Made by a program: the position numbers and the translations under genes
Assembly: GCA_035628135.1 (NCBI GenBank)
Contig: DASPKM010000010.1
Span: forward strand, 992,001-1,056,000
DNA length: 64,000 nt
Origin: DASPKM01 sp035628135
Lineage (GTDB): Bacteria > Bacteroidota > Bacteroidia > Chitinophagales > Chitinophagaceae
Direction of reading: 5' to 3'
Shown: piece after piece, positions 8,447-18,013 of the stretch
Position numbering within the stretch: position 1 is the stretch's first letter
Layout: each line of letters starts with the position of its first letter
The notes under the pieces: model-generated
Databases searched by the model: none
What the model was told of the DNA's origin: nothing
What the model saw: only the letters and a program-made list of their open reading frames with translations

Positions 8447-8474
8447 CCCCGAAGGACGGATTCGGGGTATTTTT
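8447..8474 (+). terminator. Hairpin terminator between the eno operon and the next gene
   Basis: Stem CCCCGAA / TTCGGGG (7 bp) with loop GGACGGA, followed by TATTTTT. It lies 120 bases after the septum gene and 28 bases before the small gene at 8502, so it may end the eno transcript or attenuate the following gene. Confidence 0.6.
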
Positions 8475-8501
8475 GGACAATTTGGACATAATGGTTTGCC
8501 T

Positions 8502-8732
8502 ATGACACTCTTTACCCCGGAAGACCTGGTAATGTATATTTACCATGAGTCTACTCCTGAAAAGACAGCCGCTATTGAATTAGCCCTGCAACAAGACTGG
8601 ACCCTTCGTGAAAAATACGAAGTACTGCAGAAAGCAGTTTCCTCCCTTGAACATACGATTGTAGCCCCCCGTACGGAAGCCGTGTTGAATGTGCTGAACT
8701 ATGCACGTGAAACCGCGCCTGAATCCGTATAA
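8502..8732 (+). CDS. Small soluble protein of unknown function
   Basis: 76 residues from the ATG at 8502 (MTLFTPEDLVMYIYHESTPE). It is acidic and mostly helical, without a membrane segment or cysteines. The shape of its N-terminus (TPEDLVMYIYHESTPEKTAAIELAL) resembles the short helical N-terminal regions of Bacteroidota regulators that sit beside sigma factors, but there is no sigma-factor gene here and I do not assign a function. It is separated from its upstream neighbours by a hairpin terminator and from nth by 44 bases. Confidence 0.65.
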   Translation: MTLFTPEDLVMYIYHESTPEKTAAIELALQQDWTLREKYEVLQKAVSSLEHTIVAPRTEAVLNVLNYARETAPESV

Positions 8733-8776
8733 GGAACTGTCGATTATGAGTTAAGGGTTATTTTCGCGTTCCATTC

Positions 8777-9430
8777 ATGACACGCAAGGAACGTTACCAG
8801 TTTGTAATCGATTATTTCCAGCAACACAGCCCCAACGCGGAAACTGAATTGCTCTACGACGGGCCCTATCAGCTATTAGTAGCCGTGATACTGTCGGCGC
8901 AATGCACGGATAAGCGGGTGAACATGACCACTCCCGCCATCTTCGAGCGTTATCCCGATGCACACGCCCTCGCGAGGGCCAGCTACGATGAACTGTTTCC
9001 CCTCATAAAAAGCATTTCTTATCCCGGCAATAAAACCCGGCACCTGCTCGGCATGGCGAAAATGCTTGTAGAAAAGTACAACGGCCAGGTACCGATGACG
9101 GTTGAACAATTGATCGAACTGCCTGGCGTAGGAAGAAAAACTGCCAACGTTATTACCTCGGTCATCGATAAACAACCGAATATGGCAGTGGACACCCATG
9201 TGTTCCGCGTATCGGCGCGTATCGGCCTGACCGCCAATGCCAAAACACCCCTGGCCACGGAAAAACAATTGGTTCCAAATATCCCTACCGAGTTGGTACA
9301 CAAGTTTCACCACTGGCTTATTTTACATGGCCGCTACATTTGCCTGGCCCGCAACCCGCGCTGCGAAGTGTGCGGACTGCGGCCTGCCTGCAGGTATTAC
9401 CAGAAAGTTGCTAAGTCATTAAGTCAATAG
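8777..9430 (+). CDS. nth: Endonuclease III (DNA glycosylase/AP lyase)
   Basis: Base-excision repair enzyme that removes oxidised pyrimidines and nicks at abasic sites. The 217 residues include the helix-hairpin-helix LPGVGRKTANVI with the catalytic Lys, the catalytic Asp in MAVDTHVFRVSARIG, and a [4Fe-4S] loop with the spacing C-x6-C-x2-C-x5-C (CLARNPRCEVCGLRPAC). The last residues (AKSLSQ) and the TAG stop are encoded inside an octamer-repeat element that starts at 9413, so the extreme C-terminus appears to have been replaced or extended by the repeat. Confidence 0.97.
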   Translation: MTRKERYQFVIDYFQQHSPNAETELLYDGPYQLLVAVILSAQCTDKRVNMTTPAIFERYPDAHALARASYDELFPLIKSISYPGNKTRHLLGMAKMLVEKYNGQVPMTVEQLIELPGVGRKTANVITSVIDKQPNMAVDTHVFRVSARIGLTANAKTPLATEKQLVPNIPTELVHKFHHWLILHGRYICLARNPRCEVCGLRPACRYYQKVAKSLSQ

Positions 9431-9484
9431 GTCATTCAGTCATTAAACCCCTAATGACTCAATGACTTAATGACCAAATGACCC
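9413..9484. repeat. Octamer inverted-repeat element 3 (best copy)
   Basis: Nine contiguous 8-bp words in perfect register: AAGTCATT, AAGTCAAT, AGGTCATT, CAGTCATT, a central AAACCCCT, then AATGACTC, AATGACTT, AATGACCA, AATGACCC. The left and right arms are reverse complements with scattered mismatches, giving a long hairpin. The nth stop codon (9428-9430) lies within the left arm. Confidence 0.92.
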
Positions 9485-9534
9485 ATATTGCCTCACCAAA
9501 TTACCAATGGCTAAAACACTCGATCCAAAAACTG

Positions 9535-9542
9535 TAACTTTG
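9535..9542 (+). promoter_or_regulatory. Possible -7 promoter box before the GAF-like gene
   Basis: TAACTTTG matches the Bacteroidota -7 consensus TAnnTTTG. No TTTG lies at the usual distance upstream, so the assignment rests on the -7 box alone. The ATG at 9578 follows 35 bases later. Confidence 0.4.
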
Positions 9543-9577
9543 CGTATCTATTATCCCCCTCTTGAAGATACTGCCCT

Positions 9578-12013
9578 ATGAAACCAGCAATTAAACAGGT
9601 TTTTATGGGACAAAGTTTAGCGAACGGGGCCGAGGTAAAATTCAACAGCCGTTTTTCTTTTAAGCCACTTATACGAGTTTGGGAATCAATAATCAATGAA
9701 GGCCGGACCGGCGCAAGCCATTTCTATTCCGACCTGCTGGAACGGGTAAAGGCCCACCCCGAATTATTGGAACCAATCGAAGATGAAACCATACTGGAAA
9801 AACATGCCGACCTCATCGAACAAATGATGTCGACGGTTTTCCCGGTTACACTCTCAACGACCCAGGACCTGTACGCGGTCAGCCTTCCTTTTCAATACAA
9901 AGTGATATACGCTTCCACCATTTTCCGGCAGATATTCCTGGAGGACACCTTCATCCGTATTCCCAATCGCGAAATTGCGAAAAAGCTGGACGCGGAAAAA
10001 TTGTTCGGCGCCTACCAACTCATACTTAACCGCCTTTACAATACAAAAATAAACGGGACCGTAACCTCGGTGCATCCTTACAAATCACCTGTTACCGGCC
10101 TCGATAGTTATATGGAGCTGGAACTGGATACCCGCTTCATAGATGTAGTGACGAAGAAAGAATTGCCAAAGCTTCCAAAAGAATGGAGCAAGACCTGCTG
10201 CAGGATCCACGACATCCGCAACCTGCCGGGACTGGAACAACTGCTGCCGATCGATAATTTTGAATTTGAAGGAATGGTGATCGTGCGTATTAAAGATGTT
10301 ACCGAGCGCGAGATCATCAGCAAGATAAAAAACAGCCTGCTGAGCATACATACATTCGCCGACCAGGACGTATTCCTGGAATTGCAGACGCAGATCCGCA
10401 ACCTGCTGGGCGTAGACGGTGTGCTTACAGCGGTGAAGCCCTTCTTCAAAGTAAACAATCACCTGGTATTGTCAGAAATGCTTACCTCAAGCGGCGTTGC
10501 CAAACAAAGCCATGGAGATGTGTCGCCCGAAAAGAAAAAAGAGATCTATAACGCCGTGCTGCAGCATTTTCAGCAATCGCCCGACGTATTGATGATAAAC
10601 GATCTCAATGAGGAAATGCTGTTCCGCTACCCCTTCCTGACCATGCTGTACCAGCGCGGCTTTAAGAATGCTATCATATGCCCGCTGTTTACAGAAGAAA
10701 AGGAATTGTTGGGCATATTCATCCTGGCATCGCATCAACCGGGGTTATTGACATCGGAACACGCCGCAAAGCTGGAGTCTGCGATCCCATTATTTACACT
10801 TGCATTGCAAAAAAGCCAGGAACATTTGGACCACCAGGTCGACAAGGTTATCAAAGAACAATTCACCGCGGTGCAGGATGCAGTAGAATGGAGGTTTACC
10901 GAAGCAGCGCTCAATTATCTTACAAAAAAAGATACTGGCGAACAAACCAAGATAGAGCCGATCGTATTTGAAAAAGTATTTCCGCTGTACGGCGCCATCG
11001 ACATCCGCAATTCATCGGTTGAAAGGAACAACGCCATTCAACTGGACCTGCTGGAGCAATTGGCCATGGCGCATAAGATTGTAGCGCATGCCAGGGAATT
11101 AAGCCCGTTTCCATTGCTGGAAGAAATACAATTCAAGATAGACCGGTATACGCATTCCGTTACCAATATATTGTTTGCAGAAGAAGAGCTGGCCATTCAC
11201 CATTTTTTAGTTGAGGAGATTGTACAGTTGTTCAGCCACCTGCAGATAATAATACCGGCATTGCAACAGGAAATTGATGAATACCTGCATGCGATAGATT
11301 CACCTGTGAAAATGATCTACCACCACCGGAAAAATTATGAAGAAAGCATCACGCGCATCAACAACGAGGTGGCCAAGCTTATAGATCATGAGCAAAAAGC
11401 AGCACAGCAGATATTCCCGCATTATTTTGAAAGGTTCGTTACGGATGGACTTGACTTCAATATATACATTGGGCAATCCATTTCGCCGAACATGCCCTTT
11501 GATGCTTTTTACCTGAAGAACCTGAAGATATGGCAACTGACCACGCTGGTGAAGGCCGCGCAACTGGCGCATTCGCTGCAGGAACAACTCCCGCTCCGTT
11601 TGCAAACCACGCAACTGATACTGGCGCATAGCCAACCGATCTCCATCAGCTTCCGCACGGCCGAGCGCAAATTCGACGTGGATGGCGCATATAATATCCG
11701 CTATGAGATCATTAAAAAGCGAATCGACAAAGTGCATATAAAAGACACGCATGAACGGCTGACCAAGCCGGGCACCATTGCCATTGTTTACTCGCAGCCT
11801 AAAGAGGCCGAAGAATATACAGCCTATATAGAATTCCTCCAAAGCAAAGGCTTGCTCAAGGACGATATGGAGCGCTACGACTTGGAAGAACTGCAGGGCG
11901 TAGTAGGCCTGCGCGGACTGCGGGTGAGCGTAAACACTCAGTCAGGCCTCGAACACACCATTATCCCCACTGTTGAAAAAGAATTGGTTGAAAGTCCTGT
12001 ATCCCACGGATAA
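9578..12013 (+). CDS. Large GAF-domain-like cytoplasmic protein
   Basis: 811 residues, no signal peptide and no membrane segment. The central region (about residues 260-415, e.g. LGVDGVLTAVKPFFKVNNHLV and FKNAIICPLFTEEKELLGIF) has the alternating pattern and the NAIICPLFTEEKELLGIF strand expected of a GAF sensor domain. The flanking parts are long, mostly helical and rich in Glu and Gln. No kinase, cyclase or DNA-binding output domain is visible, which makes the role unclear; similar solitary GAF proteins of about 800 residues are, from general knowledge, found in Bacteroidota. It lies between the nth repeat element and the SdiA-regulated-like lipoprotein gene, and looks monocistronic. Confidence 0.75.
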   Translation: MKPAIKQVFMGQSLANGAEVKFNSRFSFKPLIRVWESIINEGRTGASHFYSDLLERVKAHPELLEPIEDETILEKHADLIEQMMSTVFPVTLSTTQDLYAVSLPFQYKVIYASTIFRQIFLEDTFIRIPNREIAKKLDAEKLFGAYQLILNRLYNTKINGTVTSVHPYKSPVTGLDSYMELELDTRFIDVVTKKELPKLPKEWSKTCCRIHDIRNLPGLEQLLPIDNFEFEGMVIVRIKDVTEREIISKIKNSLLSIHTFADQDVFLELQTQIRNLLGVDGVLTAVKPFFKVNNHLVLSEMLTSSGVAKQSHGDVSPEKKKEIYNAVLQHFQQSPDVLMINDLNEEMLFRYPFLTMLYQRGFKNAIICPLFTEEKELLGIFILASHQPGLLTSEHAAKLESAIPLFTLALQKSQEHLDHQVDKVIKEQFTAVQDAVEWRFTEAALNYLTKKDTGEQTKIEPIVFEKVFPLYGAIDIRNSSVERNNAIQLDLLEQLAMAHKIVAHARELSPFPLLEEIQFKIDRYTHSVTNILFAEEELAIHHFLVEEIVQLFSHLQIIIPALQQEIDEYLHAIDSPVKMIYHHRKNYEESITRINNEVAKLIDHEQKAAQQIFPHYFERFVTDGLDFNIYIGQSISPNMPFDAFYLKNLKIWQLTTLVKAAQLAHSLQEQLPLRLQTTQLILAHSQPISISFRTAERKFDVDGAYNIRYEIIKKRIDKVHIKDTHERLTKPGTIAIVYSQPKEAEEYTAYIEFLQSKGLLKDDMERYDLEELQGVVGLRGLRVSVNTQSGLEHTIIPTVEKELVESPVSHG

Positions 12014-12165
12014 ACTCAAAACTGCTGTTGTAGAAAAAATTCCACGGATTCGGTACATTTATTAATAATAGCTTATCCATTACCGTGGTTAGTAAACACA
12101 AACTTCCGGGCAACAATTTTGCGTCCCTACAGTCAGGAAAACATAAAAATCCTGGGATTGCGTAC

Positions 12166-13062
12166 ATGGCCACTGTATACCCGATTGCATTTTTTAAGCG
12201 CTGGAAATGTGCCAACTGGCTTTACCTGTTGTTTGCCTTTGTCATGCTGTCGGCTTGCCAATCCAAGGCCGACGAATCTTCTTTTACCAGCCCGCCGGGT
12301 TATAACCTTAACAGGCCGGTTATTTTTAAGCTGCCACCGGCACTGGATGAGATTTCGGGCATTGTGTACAATCAAAAGGACCATAGCGTGCTGGCCATTA
12401 ACGATGAACATGGATGGTTGTACAAAGTGCACCTTAAAAGGGATATCGATTTGCAGAAATGGCAGTATTATAAGGGAGCGGATTTTGAAGACCTCGCATT
12501 GGTTGATAGTACTTTTTATGTGTTGGAAAGCAATGGCAACATCATCCGCTTCAGGTTCCATACACCTGATTCTGCCGAGGTAAAGGAATTTGTGTTTCCC
12601 TTGCAAGGCAGGAATGAATTCGAGATACTGTTTCACGATAAAACAAAACGGCAACTGGTGTTGCTTTGCAAGGATTGCGAGGCGGATGACAAGAATTCGC
12701 TAAGCGCTTATGCATTTAATCTGGACAACAGCACATATCTTCCCGCGCCAGCGTTTGTAATAGACATCAGGAAAATAGAAGAGATCATGGATGAGAAGAA
12801 ATTGCGGTTTAAGCCTTCGGCTGCCACTGTCCATCCATTGAGCGGCGACCTGTTTATTATTTCTGCTATCAACAAAGTGTTGGTGGTAACAAACCTGGAA
12901 GGCGTGCCCAAAGCTGTGTATAAAGTAAACTCAAAATTGTACAAACAACCCGAAGGCATTGCTTTTACGCCAAGGGGGGACATGCTGGTATCTAATGAAT
13001 TTGCCGATATAGGGACCGCAAATATTTTGTTCTTTAAGTATCAACAAAAAGGCAGCCCATGA
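12166..13062 (+). CDS. SdiA-regulated-like beta-propeller lipoprotein
   Basis: 298 residues from the ATG at 12166, chosen because it puts a proper lipoprotein signal (LYLLFAFVMLSACQ, lipobox LSAC) at the N-terminus; the frame is open upstream to a GTG at 12085. The body resembles the SdiA-regulated (YjiK) family of six-bladed propellers: LDEISGIVYNQKDHSVLAIN, DFEDLALVDSTFYVLESNGN and LYKQPEGIAFTPRGDMLVSNE. The function of the family is not firmly known; related propellers bind or hydrolyse phosphorylated compounds. The stop overlaps the start of the metallophosphoesterase gene by 4 bases, indicating co-translation. Confidence 0.8.
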   Translation: MATVYPIAFFKRWKCANWLYLLFAFVMLSACQSKADESSFTSPPGYNLNRPVIFKLPPALDEISGIVYNQKDHSVLAINDEHGWLYKVHLKRDIDLQKWQYYKGADFEDLALVDSTFYVLESNGNIIRFRFHTPDSAEVKEFVFPLQGRNEFEILFHDKTKRQLVLLCKDCEADDKNSLSAYAFNLDNSTYLPAPAFVIDIRKIEEIMDEKKLRFKPSAATVHPLSGDLFIISAINKVLVVTNLEGVPKAVYKVNSKLYKQPEGIAFTPRGDMLVSNEFADIGTANILFFKYQQKGSP

Positions 13063-16000
13063 AGCGCATGATCGTTTACATAATCGCAAGCATTGGATTT
13101 GTTTCGGTTACAAACGGGCAAGCACCCAAAGCCAATGCCGATACCATTCAGCAACGCATAGTATTGATAGGCGATGCAGGCGCACTTATTAATGGCAGGC
13201 ATCCCGTTCCCGCTTCGGTGAAAAAAGTAATTCCGCTCGATAAAAAAACATTGATCCTTTATCTTGGCGATAACCTGTACAAGGAAGGATTGCCGGATGA
13301 TGCATATATAGGGTACCAGGACGCCAAGGCCGTACTGGATTCCCAGTTGCAGGTAGTGGAAAACACACCTGCCAGGTTGATCATGATACCCGGCAACCAC
13401 GACTGGAATAATGGCGGCCGCGAGGGTTACCAGGCCATCCTGCGCCAACAGAACTATGTAAATGTGTTGGGAAAAGAAAACGTGCAGTATTACCCGCAGG
13501 GCGGATGCGTGGGTCCCGTGGAAGTACAACTTAGCCAGGACGTGGTACTGGTAGTGTTCGACAGCCAGTGGTGGATACATCAGTACGATAAGCCGGAGGT
13601 AGAATCGGATTGTCCATATAAAACCAAATCGGAGTTTCTTGCCCAGCTAACGGATGTCCTTGCCCGCAATTTCAGGAAGCTGGTGGTACTGGCCTGTCAC
13701 CATCCCTTCAGAAGCACCGGCATACACGGTGGATTTTTTGGCTGGAAACAACACTTATTCCCCTTCACCGATAAATGGAAGAACCTGTACATTCCATTGC
13801 CGCTCATCGGTTCTATTTATCCCATCAGCCGCAGCGTGTTTGGCAGTCCGCAGGACTTGCCCCATCCGGAGTATCAAAACATGGTGCGCGAAGTAGAGGC
13901 AGTGGTTAAAGCACATCCAAACGTAATTTTTACTGCAGGCCACGACCACAACCTTCAATTGATCAAGGACACGGGGTATTATTACCTGCTGAGTGGAAGC
14001 GGAGCCAAAACCAGCCGCGTGGCAGACAGCAAGAAAACCCTGTACAGGGCCATGGAACATGGCTTTGCCACCATAGATGTGTCCGTGAACAAGAACGTAG
14101 ACATATCGTTTTACATCACCAAGATGGATTCGGTAGTAAGAGATTCCACCTTTCATGTACTGAACTTTTCAAAGATACCTGAAGATAAACTGGACACTGC
14201 CCAAAAAGTAACGGAGCCTGTTGTAGGCGCAAAGTTCAAGGATACTATTACGGTTTCGGCGGGTAAACGATATGGCAATGCCAATGGGCTGCAGCGATGG
14301 GCCCTGGGCAACAACTACCGCAGGGAATGGGCCACACCGGTTAATATGAGGGTGTTTCACCTCAATACTGAGAAAGGTGGGTTCAGGATCACCGGGCTTG
14401 GAGGAGGAAAGCAAACAAAATCCCTGAGACTGGTAGATAAGAATGGCGTTGAATGGACGCTGCGCACGATCGATAAAGATCCCGAGCTGGCCATTCCTGA
14501 AAACTTCAGGAACAGCATCGCCGAAAAAATCGTGCAGGACATGATATCGGCCGCGCACCCTTACGCGCCGCTTACCGTGCCCGATCTTGCCAAAGCCACC
14601 GGCGTTGTTGCACCGCAGCCTGAAATTCTTTTTGTGCCCGATGATCCCGCACTTGGCTTTTATCAAAAAATATTCGCCAATACCGTGTGCCTGCTGGAGC
14701 AGCGGGACCCAACCATCGACGGTACCAGTGCACGCAGCACCGCCAAATTATTGGAGAAGCTGGTAGAAGATAATGACCACACGGTGCGGCAGGAAGAAGT
14801 GCTGAAGGCAAGATTGCTGGACATATTGGTAGCAGATTGGGACCGCCACTTCGATCAATGGAAATGGGGCGAGACAGATACGGGCAAGGGCAAACTGTAT
14901 TATCCTATTCCGCGCGACAGGGACCAGGCATACTTCAGGTCAGACGGCGCGCTGTTGTGGTATGTATCGCAACAGCGGTTGCCTTTCTTAAGGGGATTCC
15001 GGTCGGAGATCAGTAATGTAAACTGGCTTGGCTTCAGCGCACGCGACTTTGACCGCGTTTTCATGAACCGGCTGGACGCCGAAACCTGGCGCAACACCAT
15101 TTCACAATTTCAACAGCAGTTATCCGATGACGTTATACAAGCGGCGGTAAGCAAATTGCCGAAAGAAATTTACCACATCAACGGCGAAGCTACCATCCGA
15201 CGGCTCAAGAACAGGCGCAATCAATTGATGAAGCAGGGAATGAAATACTATGGTTTCCTGTCTGACTATGTGAATGTCATCGGTAGCAATGAACGTGAAT
15301 ACTTCCATGTATCGTCTGTTGACTCGGGACTGCGGGTGATAGTATATAGCCGCAATGAGCGGATAGATACCAGCTTCAAAATATATGAACGCGTTTTCAG
15401 GTTGAAAGAAACCGACGAGGTACGGCTGTATGGCCTTAATGGCAACGACCTGTTTTATGTTGACAGCAATGCGCGCTCAAAGATCAAGATGCGTATTATA
15501 GGAGGAAAAGGCAACGACACCTTTAACATCAAAGGCAATGTGCGCAATATGCTGTATGATATGAAGGACAGCGTAAATTATGTGATGAGCACGAAGCAGT
15601 CGAAGATGCGGTTTTCAAAAGATCCGAGTGTAAATAATTTTACCTGGGTCGAATATCAATATCCCATTTACCGCTATCCGAGGCTTACGGCAGGATACAA
15701 CCCTGACGATGGCTTGCTGGTAGGCGCGGGCTTCTGGAAGCGCAGTTTCGGATTCAGAAAAGAACCCTATTCGTCCGACCAGAAGCTCAGCGCCATGTAT
15801 GCACCTAACCGGGGCGCGTACAGGTTCCGGTACCTGGGCGATTTTGTGCACCTGATCGGCGAGAACGACCTGTTGTTGTACGCCGACCTTGTAAGCCCCA
15901 CGCTCAATAATTTCTTCGGGTTGGGCAACAATACTGAAATCGATAAGGACAAGAGCATCCAGTTTTACCGGGCGCGCTACAAGTACCTGGAAACAGATGT

Positions 16001-16730
16001 AATGGTGAAGAAGCGCATCAGTCCCACGCTAAGCGTGGCCGGTGGCCCCACATTCTATCATTACTGGTACGAGCCAACCGACAACCGCAACAAAATATTG
16101 GAGCAGCCTTCGCTCATTGGGTTGGATTCCGCAGCAGTATACACTAATAAATCATACCTCGGCGCCAAGGCGGTGATACACATCAATAACCTGAACAGCG
16201 AACTGTTTCCAACACGCGGTATACAATGGCATACTGATTTTACGGTGTTGTCGGGCATTACAGGTAATAGCGGCGCGCTTACCAGGATAACTTCGGATAT
16301 GTCTGTGTACGCAAGCCTCAACAATCCTGCAAGAGCAGTAGCTGTTGTAAGATTGGGCGGCGGCCATATCTTCAATAAAAAATTCGAATACTTTCAGGCA
16401 CTGAACCTGGGCGCGAATAATTTCCTGCGCGGGTTCCGCAAGAACAGGTTCAGCGGATCATCGCTTGCGTATGGCAGCCTGGAGCTGCGGCTGAAACTGT
16501 TCAAATCGGAGTGGTATATACTTCCCGGCGATTTCGGGCTGGTGGGCTTTACAGACGTGGGCCGGGTCTGGATGAAGAACGATGCATCGCGGCGCTGGCA
16601 TCACGCATACGGCGGAGGCATTTATTACGTGCCGTTCAACATGGTGATAGTATCTGCTACCTCCGGCTTTTCAAAAGAAGAGAACCTGTTTAATTTTTCC
16701 ATAGGAACAAAAATCAACCTCACCTTCTGA
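13059..16730 (+). CDS. Metallophosphoesterase fused to an outer-membrane beta-barrel
   Basis: 1223 residues with a signal peptide (cleavage near NGQ, residue 21). Residues 30-330 are a calcineurin-like phosphoesterase with the motif set GDAG (38-41), GDNLY (70-74), GNHDW (112-116), ACHHPF and GHDHN; all metal ligands are present. A long middle region (about 400-880) follows, with VADWDRHFDQWKWG and RDRDQAYFR, and then a C-terminal region of amphipathic strands ending in FNFSIGTKINLTF, with a terminal Phe, typical of BamA/TamA-like surface-antigen barrels. It should sit in the outer membrane with the phosphoesterase in the periplasm or outside. It is the second gene of a four-gene run, overlapping the upstream lipoprotein gene by 4 bases and ending 2 bases before the HD-domain gene. 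Confidence 0.85.
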   Translation: MKRMIVYIIASIGFVSVTNGQAPKANADTIQQRIVLIGDAGALINGRHPVPASVKKVIPLDKKTLILYLGDNLYKEGLPDDAYIGYQDAKAVLDSQLQVVENTPARLIMIPGNHDWNNGGREGYQAILRQQNYVNVLGKENVQYYPQGGCVGPVEVQLSQDVVLVVFDSQWWIHQYDKPEVESDCPYKTKSEFLAQLTDVLARNFRKLVVLACHHPFRSTGIHGGFFGWKQHLFPFTDKWKNLYIPLPLIGSIYPISRSVFGSPQDLPHPEYQNMVREVEAVVKAHPNVIFTAGHDHNLQLIKDTGYYYLLSGSGAKTSRVADSKKTLYRAMEHGFATIDVSVNKNVDISFYITKMDSVVRDSTFHVLNFSKIPEDKLDTAQKVTEPVVGAKFKDTITVSAGKRYGNANGLQRWALGNNYRREWATPVNMRVFHLNTEKGGFRITGLGGGKQTKSLRLVDKNGVEWTLRTIDKDPELAIPENFRNSIAEKIVQDMISAAHPYAPLTVPDLAKATGVVAPQPEILFVPDDPALGFYQKIFANTVCLLEQRDPTIDGTSARSTAKLLEKLVEDNDHTVRQEEVLKARLLDILVADWDRHFDQWKWGETDTGKGKLYYPIPRDRDQAYFRSDGALLWYVSQQRLPFLRGFRSEISNVNWLGFSARDFDRVFMNRLDAETWRNTISQFQQQLSDDVIQAAVSKLPKEIYHINGEATIRRLKNRRNQLMKQGMKYYGFLSDYVNVIGSNEREYFHVSSVDSGLRVIVYSRNERIDTSFKIYERVFRLKETDEVRLYGLNGNDLFYVDSNARSKIKMRIIGGKGNDTFNIKGNVRNMLYDMKDSVNYVMSTKQSKMRFSKDPSVNNFTWVEYQYPIYRYPRLTAGYNPDDGLLVGAGFWKRSFGFRKEPYSSDQKLSAMYAPNRGAYRFRYLGDFVHLIGENDLLLYADLVSPTLNNFFGLGNNTEIDKDKSIQFYRARYKYLETDVMVKKRISPTLSVAGGPTFYHYWYEPTDNRNKILEQPSLIGLDSAAVYTNKSYLGAKAVIHINNLNSELFPTRGIQWHTDFTVLSGITGNSGALTRITSDMSVYASLNNPARAVAVVRLGGGHIFNKKFEYFQALNLGANNFLRGFRKNRFSGSSLAYGSLELRLKLFKSEWYILPGDFGLVGFTDVGRVWMKNDASRRWHHAYGGGIYYVPFNMVIVSATSGFSKEENLFNFSIGTKINLTF

Positions 16731-16732
16731 GT

Positions 16733-17986
16733 ATGGATTATCACGATATATATAAGAAAGTAGAACGTTTTGTAACGGAACTGTTCGAAAAAAATCAAAC
16801 CGATGCATTGCTGTTCCATAACCTGGAACATACTGAAAAAGTAGTGGAGCGTGCAAAGGAAATAGCGGCGCAGTATAGCCTGCCGGAGAAAGATCAGTTC
16901 GTTTTATACACAGCAGCCTGGTTTCACGACACCGGGCATCTTTTTGAAGAGCCGTCGCGGCACGAAGCGAAAAGCGTGGAGCTGATGAAGGATTTTCTCT
17001 TAAAGTATACCGATGACGAAGCTTTGCTGAAAGAGATCAGCGACTGCATTCTCGCCACCAGGATGCCGCGCAATCCCGATGGACTGCTGCAACAGATCAT
17101 CAGCGATGCGGACACGTATCATCTGGGAACCAAGGAATTTAAGATAACTAACAAAGCCCTTAGAAAGGAATATGCAGCCAGGAACATAACGCCGCCGGCG
17201 GCGGGATGGCGGAAGGAATCGCTTGCTTTTATGGAAGGGCACGAATATTATACTGATTACTGTAAAAATCTCCTGATGAAAGGCAAACAGGCGAATATGG
17301 AGAAATTGCGCAAAAAACTAAGCGACTCGGGAAAAGAAATAGACATTCAACCTAATACGTCCATTTTTGGAGATTCACTTATGAAAGATAAAAAGGGAGA
17401 CGGGAAACAGAAGAACACGCTTTTGTCCCGCGGCATACAAACCATGCTCAGGCTTACTTCGGATAATCACCTGGAGCTAAGCGGGCTTGCAGACGGCAAG
17501 GCCAATATTTTGATATCGGTAAACGCCATCATTATATCTGTAATTCTTACCGTATTGCTGAGGCGGTTGGAGATCGATACGCACCTTACTATCCCAACGA
17601 TAATATTCCTTGCATTTTCAGTTGCTACCATCGTAGTGGCTATCCTTGCCACCCGCCCTAAGGTGAACCAGGGCGTGTTCAGCCGTGAAGACATCATAAA
17701 CAAAAAGACCAATCTTTTGTTCTTTGGCAATTTTCACAAGGCATCCCTGGAAGAATACGAATGGGGCATGAGCCAGATGATGAAGGACCAGGATTACCTG
17801 TATGGCGCGTTGGTAAAGGATATTTATCACCTGGGTGTGGTGCTTGGCAGAAAATACAGGCTCATTCGGCTGGCATACAATGTGTTCATGATTGGAATAA
17901 TTGTGTCGGTCATTGCATTTACGCTGGCGGTACTGGTGTACAATGCCAGCGGCGGCGCCGCCAATTCTGACAGGATGCCGATTTAA
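16733..17986 (+). CDS. HD phosphohydrolase fused to Pycsar effector (PycTM) membrane domain
   Basis: 417 residues. Residues 1-190 are an HD-domain phosphohydrolase with the metal ligands H33 (NLEHTEKVVERA), H65-D66 (AAWFHDTGHL) and D125/D127 (IISDADTYH). A charged linker leads to a C-terminal domain (about 235-405) with ELSGLADGKANILISVNAII and three membrane spans (about 259-277, 287-307, 383-403). This is the Pycsar effector transmembrane (PycTM) fold, whose known members open or damage the membrane on binding a cyclic nucleotide. A membrane class III cyclase gene follows after 27 bases. The HD domain could hydrolyse the signal or another nucleotide, serving as a built-in off switch; this is inference. 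Confidence 0.85.
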   Translation: MDYHDIYKKVERFVTELFEKNQTDALLFHNLEHTEKVVERAKEIAAQYSLPEKDQFVLYTAAWFHDTGHLFEEPSRHEAKSVELMKDFLLKYTDDEALLKEISDCILATRMPRNPDGLLQQIISDADTYHLGTKEFKITNKALRKEYAARNITPPAAGWRKESLAFMEGHEYYTDYCKNLLMKGKQANMEKLRKKLSDSGKEIDIQPNTSIFGDSLMKDKKGDGKQKNTLLSRGIQTMLRLTSDNHLELSGLADGKANILISVNAIIISVILTVLLRRLEIDTHLTIPTIIFLAFSVATIVVAILATRPKVNQGVFSREDIINKKTNLLFFGNFHKASLEEYEWGMSQMMKDQDYLYGALVKDIYHLGVVLGRKYRLIRLAYNVFMIGIIVSVIAFTLAVLVYNASGGAANSDRMPI

Positions 17987-18013
17987 CCTCAATAGCGACC
18001 GGGAATAGTTTGC

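Noticed and set aside
9413..9484. Octamer array as a CRISPR array
   Set aside because: Units are 8 bp without spacers, arms are reverse complements, and no cas genes are present.
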